From Alnus glutinosa (taxonomy: Eukaryota > Streptophyta > Magnoliopsida > Fagales > Betulaceae), in the NCBI RefSeq assembly GCF_958979055.1, contig NC_084889.1, positions 10,293,261-10,357,260 of the forward strand: a DNA stretch of 64,000 bases, written 5' to 3'. Of the stretch, positions 21,548 to 33,633 are shown piece by piece. The position numbers were made by a program, and so were the translations under genes. The first letter of the stretch is position 1. Each line of letters opens with the position of its first letter. The notes under the pieces are model-generated. The model was not told the DNA's origin. It saw only the letters and a list, made by a program, of their open reading frames with translations, and ran no database searches.

Positions 21548-21885
21548 CCACGCACATAACAAGTCTAGAGGGAAAATGGCTGGAATTAAAGTTGACAACA
21601 CATCTCCAGAGAAATGATATTAAGATGATTTGTTGAATTCGAATGAGATTGTATAATTTTATTTTTATTATTTTTCTAATAATATTTTAATTTTGTAATT
21701 AGATCATTTTAAGTTAATTTATTTAATTAACTCATAAAATCTTAATAATAATTAATTAACTCAAGCCGGTGGTGGTGAGCATGTATAGCCTGCCTCCGTA
21801 CCTATTGGCAAGATTTACAAAACAAAGAGATGATATGTAGCATTACTCATTCTTCAATCAAATTAATTAAGTGACAAAACCAAGA

Positions 21886-21959
21886 GGCTTATTAGTTCAG
21901 TTGGTTAGAGCGTCGTGCTAATAACGCGAAGGTCGCAGGTTCGAGACCTGCATGGGCCA
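21886..21959 (+). tRNA. tRNA-Ile (anticodon AAU), unit 1
   Basis: 74 nt. Anticodon loop CTAATAA sits in a TCGTG/CGCGA stem. The T-arm is GCAGG-TTCGAGA-CCTGC and the discriminator is A. Compared with copy 2 it has C-to-T changes at positions 4 (acceptor) and in the D-stem (GTTC). Both still pair as G-T wobbles, so the cloverleaf is intact. A change in the A-box (TAGTTCAGTTGG) may weaken Pol III recognition. CCA is not encoded beyond CC-A of the acceptor end. Confidence 0.9.
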
Positions 21960-21973
21960 ATGATGCTCCTTTA

Positions 21974-21978
21974 TTTTT
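21974..21978 (+). terminator. RNA polymerase III terminator of the unit 1 tRNA
   Basis: TTTTT, 15 bases after the tRNA 3' end. It is conserved in unit 2. Confidence 0.6.
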
Positions 21979-22252
21979 ATTTGGTATCTGGACCCTGGAT
22001 TACAAACCGTAGGTTAAAATACATGGACGCATGGACGGCCCACTGGGCCATTTTCTGGGCCATTGCAACGACTTCTGGCATCAGCCATCTATTCTCCTCT
22101 AGTCATTGGGCGACCAACGTGAACGTTTGGACTATCCAATGAATCATGTTCTTGGCCCACTTACACATCGAAGTTAGTATTAAGAAAGATGATTTTGTTC
22201 ACATACTTCAACCCTAAACACGTTTTTTATATGTTTTTTTTTTTCTTTTTAA

Positions 22253-22859
22253 TGTTAAATTTTAAAGTGTATTTTCTAGAATCCACAGTTATTAATTTTC
22301 TTGTTTTGAGTGATGTAGTGAGGAATTAATGTAATTTTAAATGTGGGGGGACTCACTTGCACATGATGGATGACACATGTCATTCTCTCCTTCTTAACCT
22401 TTCCACCCTACCATCTTCTACCTTGGTCATCTAACCATCACTACCCTCATTCAACCCATTTCATCTTTCAATACAATCTTATACCTTCCCAAGGAACTTT
22501 ATTATCATTTCATGTACAAATTCGTTGTTCTTCCTTGGTCACATGAAAAGTCATGCTTATCTTCTTAAGTTAAGTGTAAGAATACTCTAGAACCCTTCCC
22601 TAACCCTTATATATACCCTAGGCATGCTTCCAAGTCTCTTATTCCATCCTATCTCACCAAAACCTTCTTCTATCTTGTGCAAGTGTTGTCCAACCCAAGT
22701 TTTTTCTATTGCTGTATTATTTCATAAATAAGAAGTACATTTTCCATTTAGTTTTGATCTTTCTTCTACTTTTGGTTGTGAGTCCTTGGGCTAGTGTAAC
22801 TTTGTTGCACTACTTGAGAATCGGTTGTTCCTAATATTTGGACACCGTATTTCTCTACA
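22253..22859 (+). mobile_element. Solo LTR (Copia-like), TSD TTTAA
   Basis: 607 bp, starting TGTTAAATTTT and ending TTTCTCTACA, flanked by TTTAA (22248-22252, 22860-22864). Unit 2 shows the empty site (TCTTTTTAATAATAG near 53708). A TATATATA box lies near 22609. No primer-binding site or internal sequence is present, so it is a recombined solo LTR. The Copia assignment rests on size and termini only. Confidence 0.85.
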
Positions 22860-22959
22860 TTTAATAGTATTAATAATAAAAAAAAGAAATGCTTCTCAAT
22901 TCCTGCAACTTAATTTGTAGGAAATGTATATCCTTATCTAGCACACACATATTCGGGAG

Positions 22960-23215
22960 TCAAAGATTCGTTTGTGTTTGCGATTTGAAAACACAATTTT
23001 TTTTAAAAATAAAGTTAAGTACTAGTAAATTCGTAGTTTAGCCTTTAAAATTGTACGTTTTTAAAAACCCATCTTTTTGTGTGAAATTTGAAAACTCATA
23101 TTTTTATAAGTTTCAAATCGCAATTGTTTAAAAATTTTCTCTCGAATGGAACATTTTATACTATTTCATTTAAAATTACACTTTTAATCTGTAAAATCAC
23201 AATTCCAACATGCTC
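22960..23215. mobile_element. Degenerate Harbinger-type MITE (GCGATTTGAAAAC family), unit 1
   Basis: TTCGTTTGTGTTTGCGATTTG at the left and complementary AATCTGTAAAATCACAATTCC at the right, with the central AAATCGCAATT motifs shared with 44362-44676. It is also present in unit 2 (53800-54060), so it is older than the duplication. Confidence 0.5.
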
Positions 23216-24639
23216 TAAAACTATTTTTCAAAAAAGTAAAAGAGTGATTATATAAGGTTTGAGCTTAATTAAGCCGTTGTTTGTCATGCATATTTAGAAA
23301 GAACTTTTCTATTTGCTGGAGTACTTGGGCTGCGAAAAGAACAAGAATAAACTATACATTTATAAAAAGGTTATGGATTACCACCAAAAAAGTTGCAGAT
23401 AAAAAAGTAAGTAAAAAAAATGAAAATATTATAAATATGACATATATTTGAATAAAAAATGTATTCACAAGACAGCAAGCGAGTAAATTTGCCATATTTT
23501 TCACAGCAATGATAAGGCAATTAATTGGCATCTACAAGACTTAGAAGCTTTTATCTCCAAACATAGATATTTGTATTTGATGAGGCAGTGATTTTAATAA
23601 TCCATAAATGCTTACCATAGTAAATAAAGTAATCCCTTTTAATTTTTAAATCTTACCAAGTGAAATTTGTTCCAGAGACTTCTGATCTAGTGGTTCATAA
23701 TTATTGAGTTTAAAAATTTAAGCCCATTTATTTCAATGTAAAAGATTTTTTGTTTAGTCTGGCATTTCTGAAAGGTGTTTTTTGTGACTACCCGTTAAAA
23801 ACAAAAACAAAAAAATAAAATAAAAAATAAAACCAGGTAAAAACATGTATTTTTAGTAATGACGTGGTAATTTTTTACATGTCTTAGGTGACTTTTTTTA
23901 CAGGTGGCAAAAATTCAATTAATTTTTAAATGGCATATTGATGGAAGGACCATTTTGAAATCATGAAAGGTAAAACATACTTGGATTGAATTTGTATTTA
24001 ACACTAAAATTAAAGGGAACACAAATCCTTTCCATGCAACAAATTCAAACCATGACTCCTTCACTTTTGCAACGGCACTTCTCAATATATTCCTCATAAT
24101 TTTCAGAATAAAGAACTCCACACACCCTTCAGCAGAATATAAGCAAAGATTTAATTTATACAACACTAGGCTTCCTCGTAAAATATTCTGTAATACAAAA
24201 AATAGAAAATAATAATAAATAAATAAACCCTTGTTGAAAATGAAAAAAAAAAAAAAACTTTGCTGAGGGAAGATTTGATTTGATGAATCATTTGTGGCCA
24301 ATTCCTCTTCTACTGGGTCCACTATATGCCTCCGCTGTAAACGACGAGTTGATTGAGGGCTTAGGAGGATGATACATTAAAGGCCACAAATGTAACTTAG
24401 TAGTGGAGGCTTATGTTGTGAATGTGTTTTGAATGAGGTGGGATAATGATTTTGTGTATGGGTGAGTTGGCAGATTGAATGGCAGCTGACTAGGGGAAGA
24501 AAAGGTGCGGGTTAGTTAGGAGTGGGCTCTCAAGAGGGCTTTGTCAAGTGGGCTTTCTTGTAACTGTTCAGTTTTAATGGGCTTAGATTGTAAGTGTTTT
24601 AATTTCTTTATGTAATTTGTGTGCTAATATAGAATTATC
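23216..24639. other. Unit-shared non-coding region, unit 1
   Basis: Collinear with 54061-54190 plus 55395-57090 of unit 2 (TCACAGCAATGATAAGGCAA, CGACGAGTTGATTGAGGGC). It provides the empty site for the LINE at 54186-55394 and the MITE at 55786-56100. The antisense frame 23915-24322 is shared with unit 2 only as DNA and has frame-breaking differences, so no gene is called. Confidence 0.5.
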
Positions 24640-25861
24640 GTGAATATTTCTACCTTTGATAAAAGCAGACTGATTTGGCACAATAATTTTGCGCAGCTGA
24701 GATTTTAGCCTCTTGGCCAAAATTTTAGAGACAATATTATAATTGAAGTTAATAGGTATGAATTGTTGAACTCAATAAGGAGAATCAATTTTAGGGACAA
24801 GAGCAATATTGGTATTATTTATCTCTCTAAGCATTCTGGCTCCCCTAAAGAAATTTTGGACAAATTGCACCACATTATCCTTGGCAATGAACCAGTGTGT
24901 GGTAGAAGCCTAGAAAAGCCCTGTCATACCCTCAGGCTCAGGGGCCTTACTTGGATTAAGCTGATCTTTGATTGTTTGCTAAATATCATTCTCATTGGAA
25001 ATAGAACATAGCATTTTATTTTCATCTTCAGTTATACAAGGCCTAAACAGAGAGTCAAGATTTCACTTTAAAGGAGGATTTGTAGAATTAAACAAAATCT
25101 TAGAGTAATTCACAAACTGATTGCCTATATCCTCCATATTGTCCTCATGAGTCAGATTCTCTAATGTGGAGGGCCTTGCTTGAATTTCACTGATGTCTGC
25201 TGGCAACCGTTTGATTCTAGTTTGTATATGGCCAAATTGATGTTTGTTCCAATTTTTTAAAATATTCTTGGTGGCCTTCCATTTCTGACAGATTACAAAA
25301 GCTGAAGATCCATTTGCTTCTTCTCTCCATTTCAGTCATGTTGGTTTGATTAAACTGGTTTGCATAAGGCGAACCCGATTCTTCCATTTGAGCTCAACCA
25401 GTGCATTTCTACTTTCAGCTGAGTTTTGAGTTGAACTTGTTTGATCATGAAAGGCAGGAGATTGTTAAACATTCCCTTTAATTTTCGTACTCACCAATCC
25501 AAAATATCGACTTTGCCAAAGTAATTGTTGTCTACCCTCATATCAGGGCCACATCTGATATCTCATTTTCAAATGGTGTTTTTGTAGTGGGGGTTCAGAT
25601 AATTAGCCTTAATTTGTGTCATTTTAGCTTCTGTAACCACCTTATGCAACCCTTTGAGAGGACCGAGTCACTTTTTTGACCAATTTCTTACACTTTGTAA
25701 TTATTTCTACACTGTTTTAGTTTGTTTTGGGTCTATTGTTGAGGAGCCCTCCTCTTTTCTATTTTTAGGATCATCCACTCTTTCTTCCTTTTGCATCAGG
25801 AGTGGGAAAGATCCTCCCCTGTAACTCTTTCCTTATTCAATTAAGAAAAAAAAAAAAAAAA
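24640..25861 (-). pseudogene. Antisense L1-type LINE reverse transcriptase relic, unit 1
   Basis: Minus-strand translation across several frames gives LINE ORF2 patterns: NPSKAPEPEGMTGLF and then, closer to 24640, SKILAKRLKSQL and the NQSAFIKGRNIHDN-like block (better preserved in unit 2). It has stops and shifts and lacks the catalytic core. An A-run at 25842-25863 and related flanks extend it. It is an inert relic duplicated with the unit. Confidence 0.6.
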
Positions 25862-27117
25862 AAATTGGTGTTCTTGTGAATCAGGATTCCTGATAATCTG
25901 GTGAGTCAGAAAAACAAAGTATTCTTGCCTCCTACTTCCATAACAAAAGTTTGATCATCTTTGTGACGACCCTTTCTTTTTTTTTTTCTTTTTTTTTTTT
26001 AATAAAAAAAACATACATAAAATAGATCATCACAGTGGCACGACTATTTGTCGCTCAGCCAACATATGGTAACATGTACCCGATAATCACAATTACATCT
26101 AACAGCGAAAAACATAATGATACATTCATAATCTAAGCAAAAAAGCATATCTATAATAAAACATGTTTACACAAAAGAGTCATATACATGTCTATCTGTT
26201 TAAGGCTTAACAACATTTACAACATATTACAAAAGAATTGCTACACAAAAAAAATAAGTGACACGCAGGTCACGAGCCATACACAAAATGTACAAAAAGA
26301 GAGGACATTGTAGTCCAACACATTACGACTGTCGCTGTGGGCTTCAGTCGTAATACCCCAAGTATAACGCTATTGGATCGTCATCCACTTCAGGTGTACT
26401 TGCAGCCAAAAGAATAGCATATATACGGTTGTGGTGGTAGCCACATCCATATAGGTGAAAAAATGAGTTCATCGTCTCAATATAAAACATACCGAGACCT
26501 CAGTAGTATACTAATCACTGAGTTTTCGTAATCACCAAGTTTTCACAAAGAGCAAACTTTTCTTTTGTCTTACGTGTATACAATAACAGCTACCCATTTT
26601 TATGAATTTCTTATTTTGAAAACACATGTGGATGATAAAGTAAACACCGACTCTTAAGAAAACATTAAAGCATATTATGCAGCTGTGACCATATAGAACC
26701 AGACATCCCACCTTGGATGCTTCTATATAAATACCCAACTACAATATATATTACTTTTGATTGGTGGCTCAGACATACGTGCACACGGTTACAGCATTTT
26801 GGAATCACGCATACACATAAGCCTTAAGCAATAAAACATTGGCATCTTACTTAACTATACAAGGACTTTAGCATAACTAAAACGGTTAATGCCGTATCTA
26901 GGTACATTGAAGCTTAGTGTCTTTGAGACAATAGTTCGATCATGCATGCACTGGAGTAGGCCTCTGAGATACAAGCATGTCTCTGCTAATGAACAAATAA
27001 TAGTTTGCCTATCTATACAAAGATATTAACATCTTCCATTAGTAGTGGTTAACGCCATATCTAGTTTGGTGCTTTTGATACAAAAGTTTGATCACGCATG
27101 TCATTTCGCCTATGCCT

Positions 27118-28073
27118 ATGAGATGTAATTGAGCCGAGTCGAGTCGAGTTTTAAGATTTCAAGACTGGCTCGTTTATGAGTTGAGTTTAAATAGTCCAGC
27201 TCAAATTCGAGTCGAGCTATAAAATGCGTGTTCAAGCTTGGCTTGTTTAAAACTCAAGCGAGCTCGAGCTCGAGCTCGAGCTTGAACTAGAACTTGTTGA
27301 GAATGACAGTCGAGCCGAGCCGAGTCAAGTTACTTAACAAGCTCGACTCAACTAGAACTCGAGGTAGGCTATTAAATTTTTCAATGTATGATCAAAGCGG
27401 AGTTCAAACCCGAGTTTGTGAACAACCTCCATACTATTTATTAATAATTTAATATGTTAGTTTAACATACTAAATACTATTATCAAAGTATTATAATTAA
27501 TATGTAATACAATATTTACTTAGCTAGTGTACTATATGCTTATTTAGTATATATTATATATTTATCAAAAAATGACCTATAGACTATAGTTAATTACTAT
27601 ATATATATATATAATATACAAAAAAAAAATATCGAGTAACATATAATTAATTACATTTATTTAGTATATGTTAATAAACTAGATAATATGTTAGTTTATG
27701 AACTAACTAGTTAGTGTGTTAACTAATACGCACACGTATAAATAATAAGTAACATATATAACATATATTACTTAATTATTACTATACATTCTTAAATTTA
27801 TATAACTCATTTTTAGTAATTTATAAGAGATATGAACGAGCTAATGAGTCGGACTAACAAGCCAGGCGAGCGATCCGGTCGAGCTTTAAATGAGCTGAGC
27901 TCGTGAGCCCCTATCGAGTTTTGTCGAGCGAGTCAGGTATGTATCACTTACTAATCGAGCAGGTTTTTACAATAACGAGCGAGTTTCTAAAGCAGGGAGC
28001 TCTAGTTCGGATCGGGCTAAACTGAGAGGGTATCGAGTGGGTTGTCGAACAGACTGGTTTATTTACATCCCTA
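27118..28073. mobile_element. hAT-like element rich in GAGCTCGAGC motifs, nested in LTR A
   Basis: The right terminus TTTACATCCCTA is the complement of the TAGGGATGTAAA end of a common plant hAT-like MITE. The left end GAGATGTAATTGAGCCGAG is a diverged version. Both subterminal zones are dense in CGAGTCGAG and GAGCTCGAG, around an AT-rich core. GCCTAT flanks both sides, but an exact 8-bp TSD cannot be set. Confidence 0.65.
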
Positions 28074-28363
28074 CGCCTATCTATACAAACATGTCTCTGT
28101 TGATGGACAAATGACAATTCGCCTATCTATACAAAGACATAACATTTTCCAATTCTGAGCAATGTAAACATCCATGTACGTTAAAGCTCAATGCTTTTAA
28201 ACCATGCAACCAGTCGATAGAAATATACATATGTTCTTGCCCATTAAGACTCATATGCATACCAATACGTCTAGCATAAAACTGTCATATATCATATCAT
28301 GAAAACATCACACATAAAAACAATGCTATGCATGCTTGATGTTGTTCTTTGTTGGTGTTCCTA

Positions 28364-28545
28364 TGGGGTTTAGGTCTCCTGGGGCTTAGGTCCCCTAATA
28401 ACTATTTATGCGTATGTTCCTATGGGGCTTAGGTCCCTATGGGGCTTAAATCCCCCAATAACTAGTTTTTGCTTCTCTGACAAATATCATGGGGCTTAGG
28501 TCCCTCAATAATATCTACTAGGTACCCTGGGGCTTAGGTCCCCCT
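28364..28545. repeat. Mini-hairpin array in LTR A
   Basis: Six units of GGGG-CTTAGGT-CCCC or variants (near 28365, 28380, 28424, 28440, 28490, 28529). Each is able to fold as a 4-5 bp stem. Some are separated by AATAACTA-type spacers. Confidence 0.8.
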
Positions 28546-29821
28546 TTAACTTGTTTATCTGTTCATGTTTCATGCTAAATGCTCATGCTTAAATACTATA
28601 CATTTAATTTCATGATCATGGCTTTAAGACATGCTTTCTTCATAAAACATCAACGGTTCAACATGTCATTTTCTCAAACAATTTCCATGACTTAAATTTC
28701 CAACTGCAATAAGCATCAAATACATACATTTAATTCCCAACCGCAGCAGGCAGTCAAACATAATTCAAATCATACTTCACACACATTTCAATTTGCAATT
28801 ACATCATTGGCATTATTTCAACATACTTGAAACTACTCAAATCATCCAAAACATATATTTTAACATATCATCGATTTGGTAAGAAAATCACATATTATTT
28901 CATTTTATAATTATTTAAAATGTAATACTTTTCTTAGTGAGTAGAAAACTCACATTGGGCCGCTTGTTCGCTAACTCTCAACAACTCTAAATTCAACCCG
29001 CAAAGTGCAACTAAAAATAAAACACATTGCACTATTTAGTATTCTAGACAATAATTACTCTAAGTAGCACTTTGAATCGCTCAAAGGCCACATTATTGAA
29101 TTAACCAGAAAATTCTAAGAGTTCTAGACAACTACCCATAACTTCTAATTACTATCTCATCTACAATAATGTTAACCCATAAGTATTTCATAGGGTTAAA
29201 CTTACAAAACAACATTTAAACAAAATACCCATAAGTTAGGGTTTTAGAGAAAACTTACCAAAAGTTCACCACACCAATACCCAAGGTTTGGGTAGCCTCT
29301 AGCAAGCTCCAAATAGCTAAATACCTAAAGAATATTAAGGATTAAACTCACATTTATAAGATTTCACTCAAAAATCTCAAAAACATGAGTTTAGTGATTT
29401 ACCTTAAAACGATTAGACAAAACGTAGATCATAATGCATAGATCACGTTCCCGAAGTCGGATTTGAGTTTGGACCCTTGGATCTTCGTGGATCAAGGTTT
29501 TTGTATGAAAAACCTTAAGAAAAATCATGTAGAAGAAAAGAGAAAATTGGAGAAATGAGCCAAAAGAGCTCAATCTCGCATTTATCTCCAGTGATGTCTG
29601 GACAGGTTAAGTGAAGGTCCAGACGTGCGTGCGAAATGCCGCATAATTTCTTCTCTGTGGCTCCCGTTCGGTGGCCGTCCAGACTCAACGTCCAGGAATT
29701 CTATTTTTAGTACTTCTAAGTGTTCTTCTTGCATTTTCATGACATCTAATTAACTCTAATCATTTAATCACTCAATTTTTATACTTTAAACATTAAATAA
29801 TGTCTCGGACATTACAATCTT

Positions 29822-29994
29822 TCATATGTGAATTGTACCCAAACTCAATCTTTACCCTACTGATTCTGAAAGAGCATATATGGGGTATCTTGCTATTTAT
29901 ACTGACCGTAAAATATAATAGCTTAATGGGGATTATGTAATTTATATATGTTTCCTTCTTCATTTCTCATTTTTTTTTAATTATTTTTTTTCGA
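29822..29994 (+). repeat. Unit-shared tail between the LINE relic and the GGCGCTTA block
   Basis: Collinear with 58012-58181 of unit 2 (GTGAATTGTACCCAAACTCA). No coding content. Confidence 0.6.
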
Positions 29995-30440
29995 TGCTTC
30001 ATTAGGGGCGTTGCTAATCCAATTAAGTGCCCCTAATTACTGGCGCTTGCTTAGTTAGGTGCTGGGCAAAACGGGACGTTTAATTAAGCGTACTATTGCC
30101 ATAATTTCCTGGGCCTAATTAGGCGTATAATACCAGACATTTAACTAAGCGTTGGCGCCGGTATTTAAGGGTCCATAATTACTGGCGCTTACTTAAGCGC
30201 CCAAAACTACAAGGGCTTAGTTAAGCGGCAGTACTTAAGCTCCCATAATTACACGTGGCTAACTATGCACCAGTAATTAAGCTCTCATTATTGGAGTTTA
30301 CTTAAGCCCCAAAATTACACACTTTCTATTAAGTGCCGGCAAATATAAAAGCTTCCAAAACAAAATCAACTCTCTACACATGTTTTTGTGCCCAAGCCAT
30401 AATTTTCTGACACTTACCAGTCGGCGAAATGTAGACACCG
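29995..30440. repeat. GGCGCTTA / TAAGCGCC motif-rich block
   Basis: Many short motifs in both orientations: GGCGCTTGCTTAGTTAGG, TAATTACTGGCGCTTACTTA, TTAAGCGCCC. Dense inverted short motifs of this kind are typical of subterminal regions of CACTA (En/Spm) transposons, but no CACTA terminus or transposase is seen. The same block starts at 58727 and is cut at 58828. A late part is shared with 9113. Confidence 0.5.
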
Positions 30441-30820
30441 AGAACCAGATAGGAGCCAATGCTAAATTAAACATCAGTAACTAAAAGTGCATATACCGAA
30501 TTTTGTTTCCTGGTGCATGTTTTTATCGCCCAAGCAACCCTTTCCTGACACTAACCAATGGGCGAATGTCATGCGCCGAGAAATAGGCGCCGAAACACAA
30601 TTAAGCATTGGTATTCTGAGATTTGAGCCGGTATAGGCCGGGCTGAATTCCTTAGTGTTATTTGATTTCGTTTTGTGCAAAACACAACGAAACTACAAAA
30701 GTTTTTATGGGTTTCACTGAATTGTGGATAAGTATTTGTTGTAATCCAGTACTTACCAATTTATTGGAATTATTGGGGGCAAATAACTTCTTAAGAAAAA
30801 CGATTCAGTAACGCAGCTTA

Positions 30821-31625
30821 TGCTCCAATTGTTTCTACGTAAAATGATTTCCATCGTAAAATATTTTCTTCGAAATCATTTTCAGAAAAAATGATTTTCT
30901 CGAAAATATTTTTTGGCGTTTGGCTCGAACGAAAAAAATTATGAAAGGCAAAACTGCAAATGCCGTCGGAATCTGGCAATGTCCGGTCGCCGTTGCCAGA
31001 TTCCGACGAGAAGGTTTGGTCGGATCTGGCCAGAATGGCCAGATTCTTGCCGGACTCTTCCGGATCCGGTCATATTCGGTCGGATCCCGGTCATTTTGGC
31101 CAGATCAGTAGCTGGGTCCGTCCAGATCCGGTCGGAACCTAGCCGTTTTGGCCAGATCAATGGCCGGATCCGGTCAAATCCGGCTGGATCAGTAGCCAGA
31201 TCTGTCCAGATCTGATCGGAGCACGGCCGTTTTGGCTTGAGCCGGCCGGATTCTGGCCATTTTGGCTAGATCCAGGCGGCTGCTGACGATGGCCGTATTC
31301 CGGCCAGTTTCAGCCGGAATCTGGTCCGCCGGTATCTGGCGATAGTGGCCGAATTCAGGCGCCGGCAGGATTCTGGTGGCCGGATGTTGCTGGATTTTGG
31401 CGCCGACTAGATTTCGACGACCAACAATTGCTAGATTCCGGCAATCAGATATCAAACGTGCGTGCAAGGACAAAGAGTTTAATTTCGGAAATTCCAAAAA
31501 TTAAAAAAGTTTTTACGGTCAAATTGAAAATGATTTCTGTTGACAATTACTTTCGCCCTTACCAAACACTGTAAAATGCCAAAATTATTTTTCAGAAATC
31601 ATTTTATGCCGAAACAAACGGAGCA
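30821..31625. mobile_element. MITE-like element with CCGGATC-rich core, TSD TTA
   Basis: Inverted ends TGCTCCAATTGTTTC and GAAACAAACGGAGCA extend as TAAAATGATTTC / GAAATCATTTTA. TTA flanks it (30818-30820, 31626-31628). The paralogous block shows the empty site GCATCTTAAGAGTATTT at about 9640. The core (about 30990-31450) is made of short degenerate units such as GGCCAGATC, GGATCCGG and TTGGCC. Open frames on both strands of the core are compositional. A TTA TSD fits PIF/Harbinger. Confidence 0.85.
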
Positions 31626-32690
31626 TTAAAAGTATTTAATTTTCAGTTTTCCATTTATGCCCAGACAATCATACGTTACGGATGAACATGGATAAGGAAT
31701 TTGGGATAGAAAGAGAAGAAGGATGAAAGATGAAATATCCATGGAGTTGCAAGGACTATGACTAGTGCTTACTTAATACAAGAGTGGAAGAATGCAGCTT
31801 CTAAGTTCTTCATTACCATAATAAACCAGTAAATGAAACAAAAAGTTCGCTTTCATGCATGTTTATGTGACAAAGGAATTAAGACTTTGAAATTTCTTAG
31901 TCGGTGCCATCAAAGGCTTGATATGTCTTGACCAAGTTGTTTGAGCTTTAAGGATAAGAAAAATTACATTGATCACTTCTTTCTATTCTTTTTGTCGATT
32001 CAAGAAGACACAAATTTTGCTACAACCACAGTGAAGAGAAAAGTGTTAGGACACGTAAACACCATTCACAAATACAGTGAAAATTATCTATCATTTTTTT
32101 TGTATATATTAAATAGTCGATGTTGCGCTAAATATCAACTCACCAAAAGACAATGCAGAGAAATAAATCAAACAACCCACTAATAAGATACCAAAATTTT
32201 TACGTGAAAAACTTTCAGTGTGAATGAAAAAACTACAGGACCAAGTCCAGTTAAATCTTTTATTATCAACAATAAGGAGTTTATAAGTTTCTTCTCTAGA
32301 ACAATATCTAGAGTATACCAACACATCAAGGACACATACATTTCTGGATTAAACATAAGTTGGTCACCAAAATTCAACAAGAATAAAGAAAGATCTCACC
32401 AAGTGGATATGATTTATTCATTTCAAATAGTATTCATTTCATGGTTATGATTTAAAATTGGTGCATCTAATGGTATACATTATTTCACATTATTTAAAAT
32501 TTTTAAAAGACATGTCAATATTGACTTTATATATATTACTAAATAAACTAATTTTAAATCATGACTATAAAATAAATATATTCATTTTATTTTAAATGGA
32601 ACGTTCTATGTTAGATTTATAATGTAATTGTACTAATTAAGAAGCTACATCCAAACTACTAAAAGAAATCAAACCACCTAGGAAGCTAAA
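31626..32690 (+). repeat. Segmental repeat block (paralogue of 9640-10440 and 42040-43120)
   Basis: Shared phrases GGAATTTGGGATAGAAAGAG, GCTTCTAAGTTCTTCATTAC and CAACAATAAGGAGTTTA. It includes the uninterrupted site for Helitron 1 (TAATGTAATTGTACTAA, 32624-32640). It ends shortly after CTAGGAAGCTAAATA. Confidence 0.75.
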
Positions 32691-33633
32691 TAAGATAGAG
32701 AGAAGACTCCTGAAAGGCTTAAAAGCTTTTGAGGAGAATAGGCCCTTGTTTAAATTAGGCCTAGCCTATTTTCTATCCACATCGCTAGCCCATCACTCTT
32801 TAGGCCGCGTTGTCCAGCTAATTGGGCGTAGGAAATCTTGTCTTTATTCGTAATTAGGATTGCCTCTAGCCTTGAATTCTGAGGGCAGAGGACTTTCCGA
32901 ATGGTTAAAAGCAATTAAAGCATAATGTAGAACGACTTCTTTATCTAGCCAAAAATTCTTAATAATAGAGATTTCAGCGTGTAGAATGACATCTACCAAG
33001 TTGAAATTCTACAATGCTAGAAAATTACAAATCCAAGCCTATCCTATGATTTTCCCCAAATAAAGATTCCTTGGTGATATAATAATAGTTTTTTGTCATT
33101 TGAAAAACGCTTTATTTTAAGGGCTAGCCTCAAGTTGGGCCGAGGTTAGGCACGCGGATTAGACTACGTCTTTTAAGGGAGAGCCTCAAGTTAGACCAAG
33201 GCTAGGTGCGTGGGCTAGAGCGTGTCTAGCCCCACATGAATCAAAATATCTTTTAATCTTCTCTCGTGTGAACTAAAATACTAAAATAATGCTATTTTCG
33301 TAAATTCTCATTTGCCAACTTAAATTTCACCATTCCTCATATTACTATTGCTAAATGTATATACTTGATATTCAGATTTTTTTTTTTTATTTATAATGTA
33401 ATTGATTGTTTTCTCAATCAATTTTTGGATCAGTCTCTAATCGGCCGCTGTAGCCGTGGACTGCCCCAGTGAACCCATCAAATAAGTTCTAATGTTGCAG
33501 CTTATCCCAAAATATGCAAACCTCTCCGCCACTTTCACACCTACTCAACACGTAAACAAGCAACTCAAAATCTTTAATTTTTACAACACTTACAAATATT
33601 TGAATATATATTTAGTGTGCATGTTTACCTTAC
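32691..33633. other. Non-coding region with a local direct repeat
   Basis: AGCCTCAAGTTGGGCCGAGG near 33125 recurs as AGCCTCAAGTTAGACCAAGG near 33183, each followed by TTAGGC/CTAGGTGCG and a GGATTAG/GGGCTAG phrase. It may be LTR-derived, but I cannot assign it. It is also where the downstream exons of the NPF fragment would be expected; I see none. Confidence 0.4.

Larger units (their letters stand above)
25962..29816 (-). mobile_element. Large solo LTR A (Ty3/gypsy, Tekay-like), TSD ATCTT
   Basis: It starts TGTGACGACCC and ends GGACATTACA, flanked by ATCTT (25957-25961, 29817-29821). Unit 2 has the empty site GATCATCTTTCATATG (about 58010). Read on the minus strand it starts TGTAATGTCC, as Tekay/Del LTRs commonly do. 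It is 3855 bp including a nested hAT-like insert (about 27118-28073), so the LTR itself is about 2.9 kb. There is no internal domain. It shares start-region phrases with LTR B (CACAGTGGCACGACTA, GCTCAGCCAACATATGG). Confidence 0.88.

Noticed and set aside
23915..24322. 135-residue antisense frame, with a shorter paralogue at 56278-56526
   Set aside because: The two frames diverge in length and the 5' half contains a T-run; no domain recognised. It is shared only because the units are duplicated.
28364..28545. CRISPR-like array
   Set aside because: Units are short palindromes with irregular spacing in a plant LTR; there are no uniform spacers and no cas genes.
25962..29816. Possible DNA transposon because only one copy of the terminus was seen
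   Set aside because: TG...CA ends, 5-bp duplication and relation to LTR B and C fit a solo LTR; no long inverted repeats.
30913..31497. Several overlapping frames in the 30821-31625 element, possible small gene
   Set aside because: All three forward and two reverse frames are open because the core is a GATC/CCGG mosaic.
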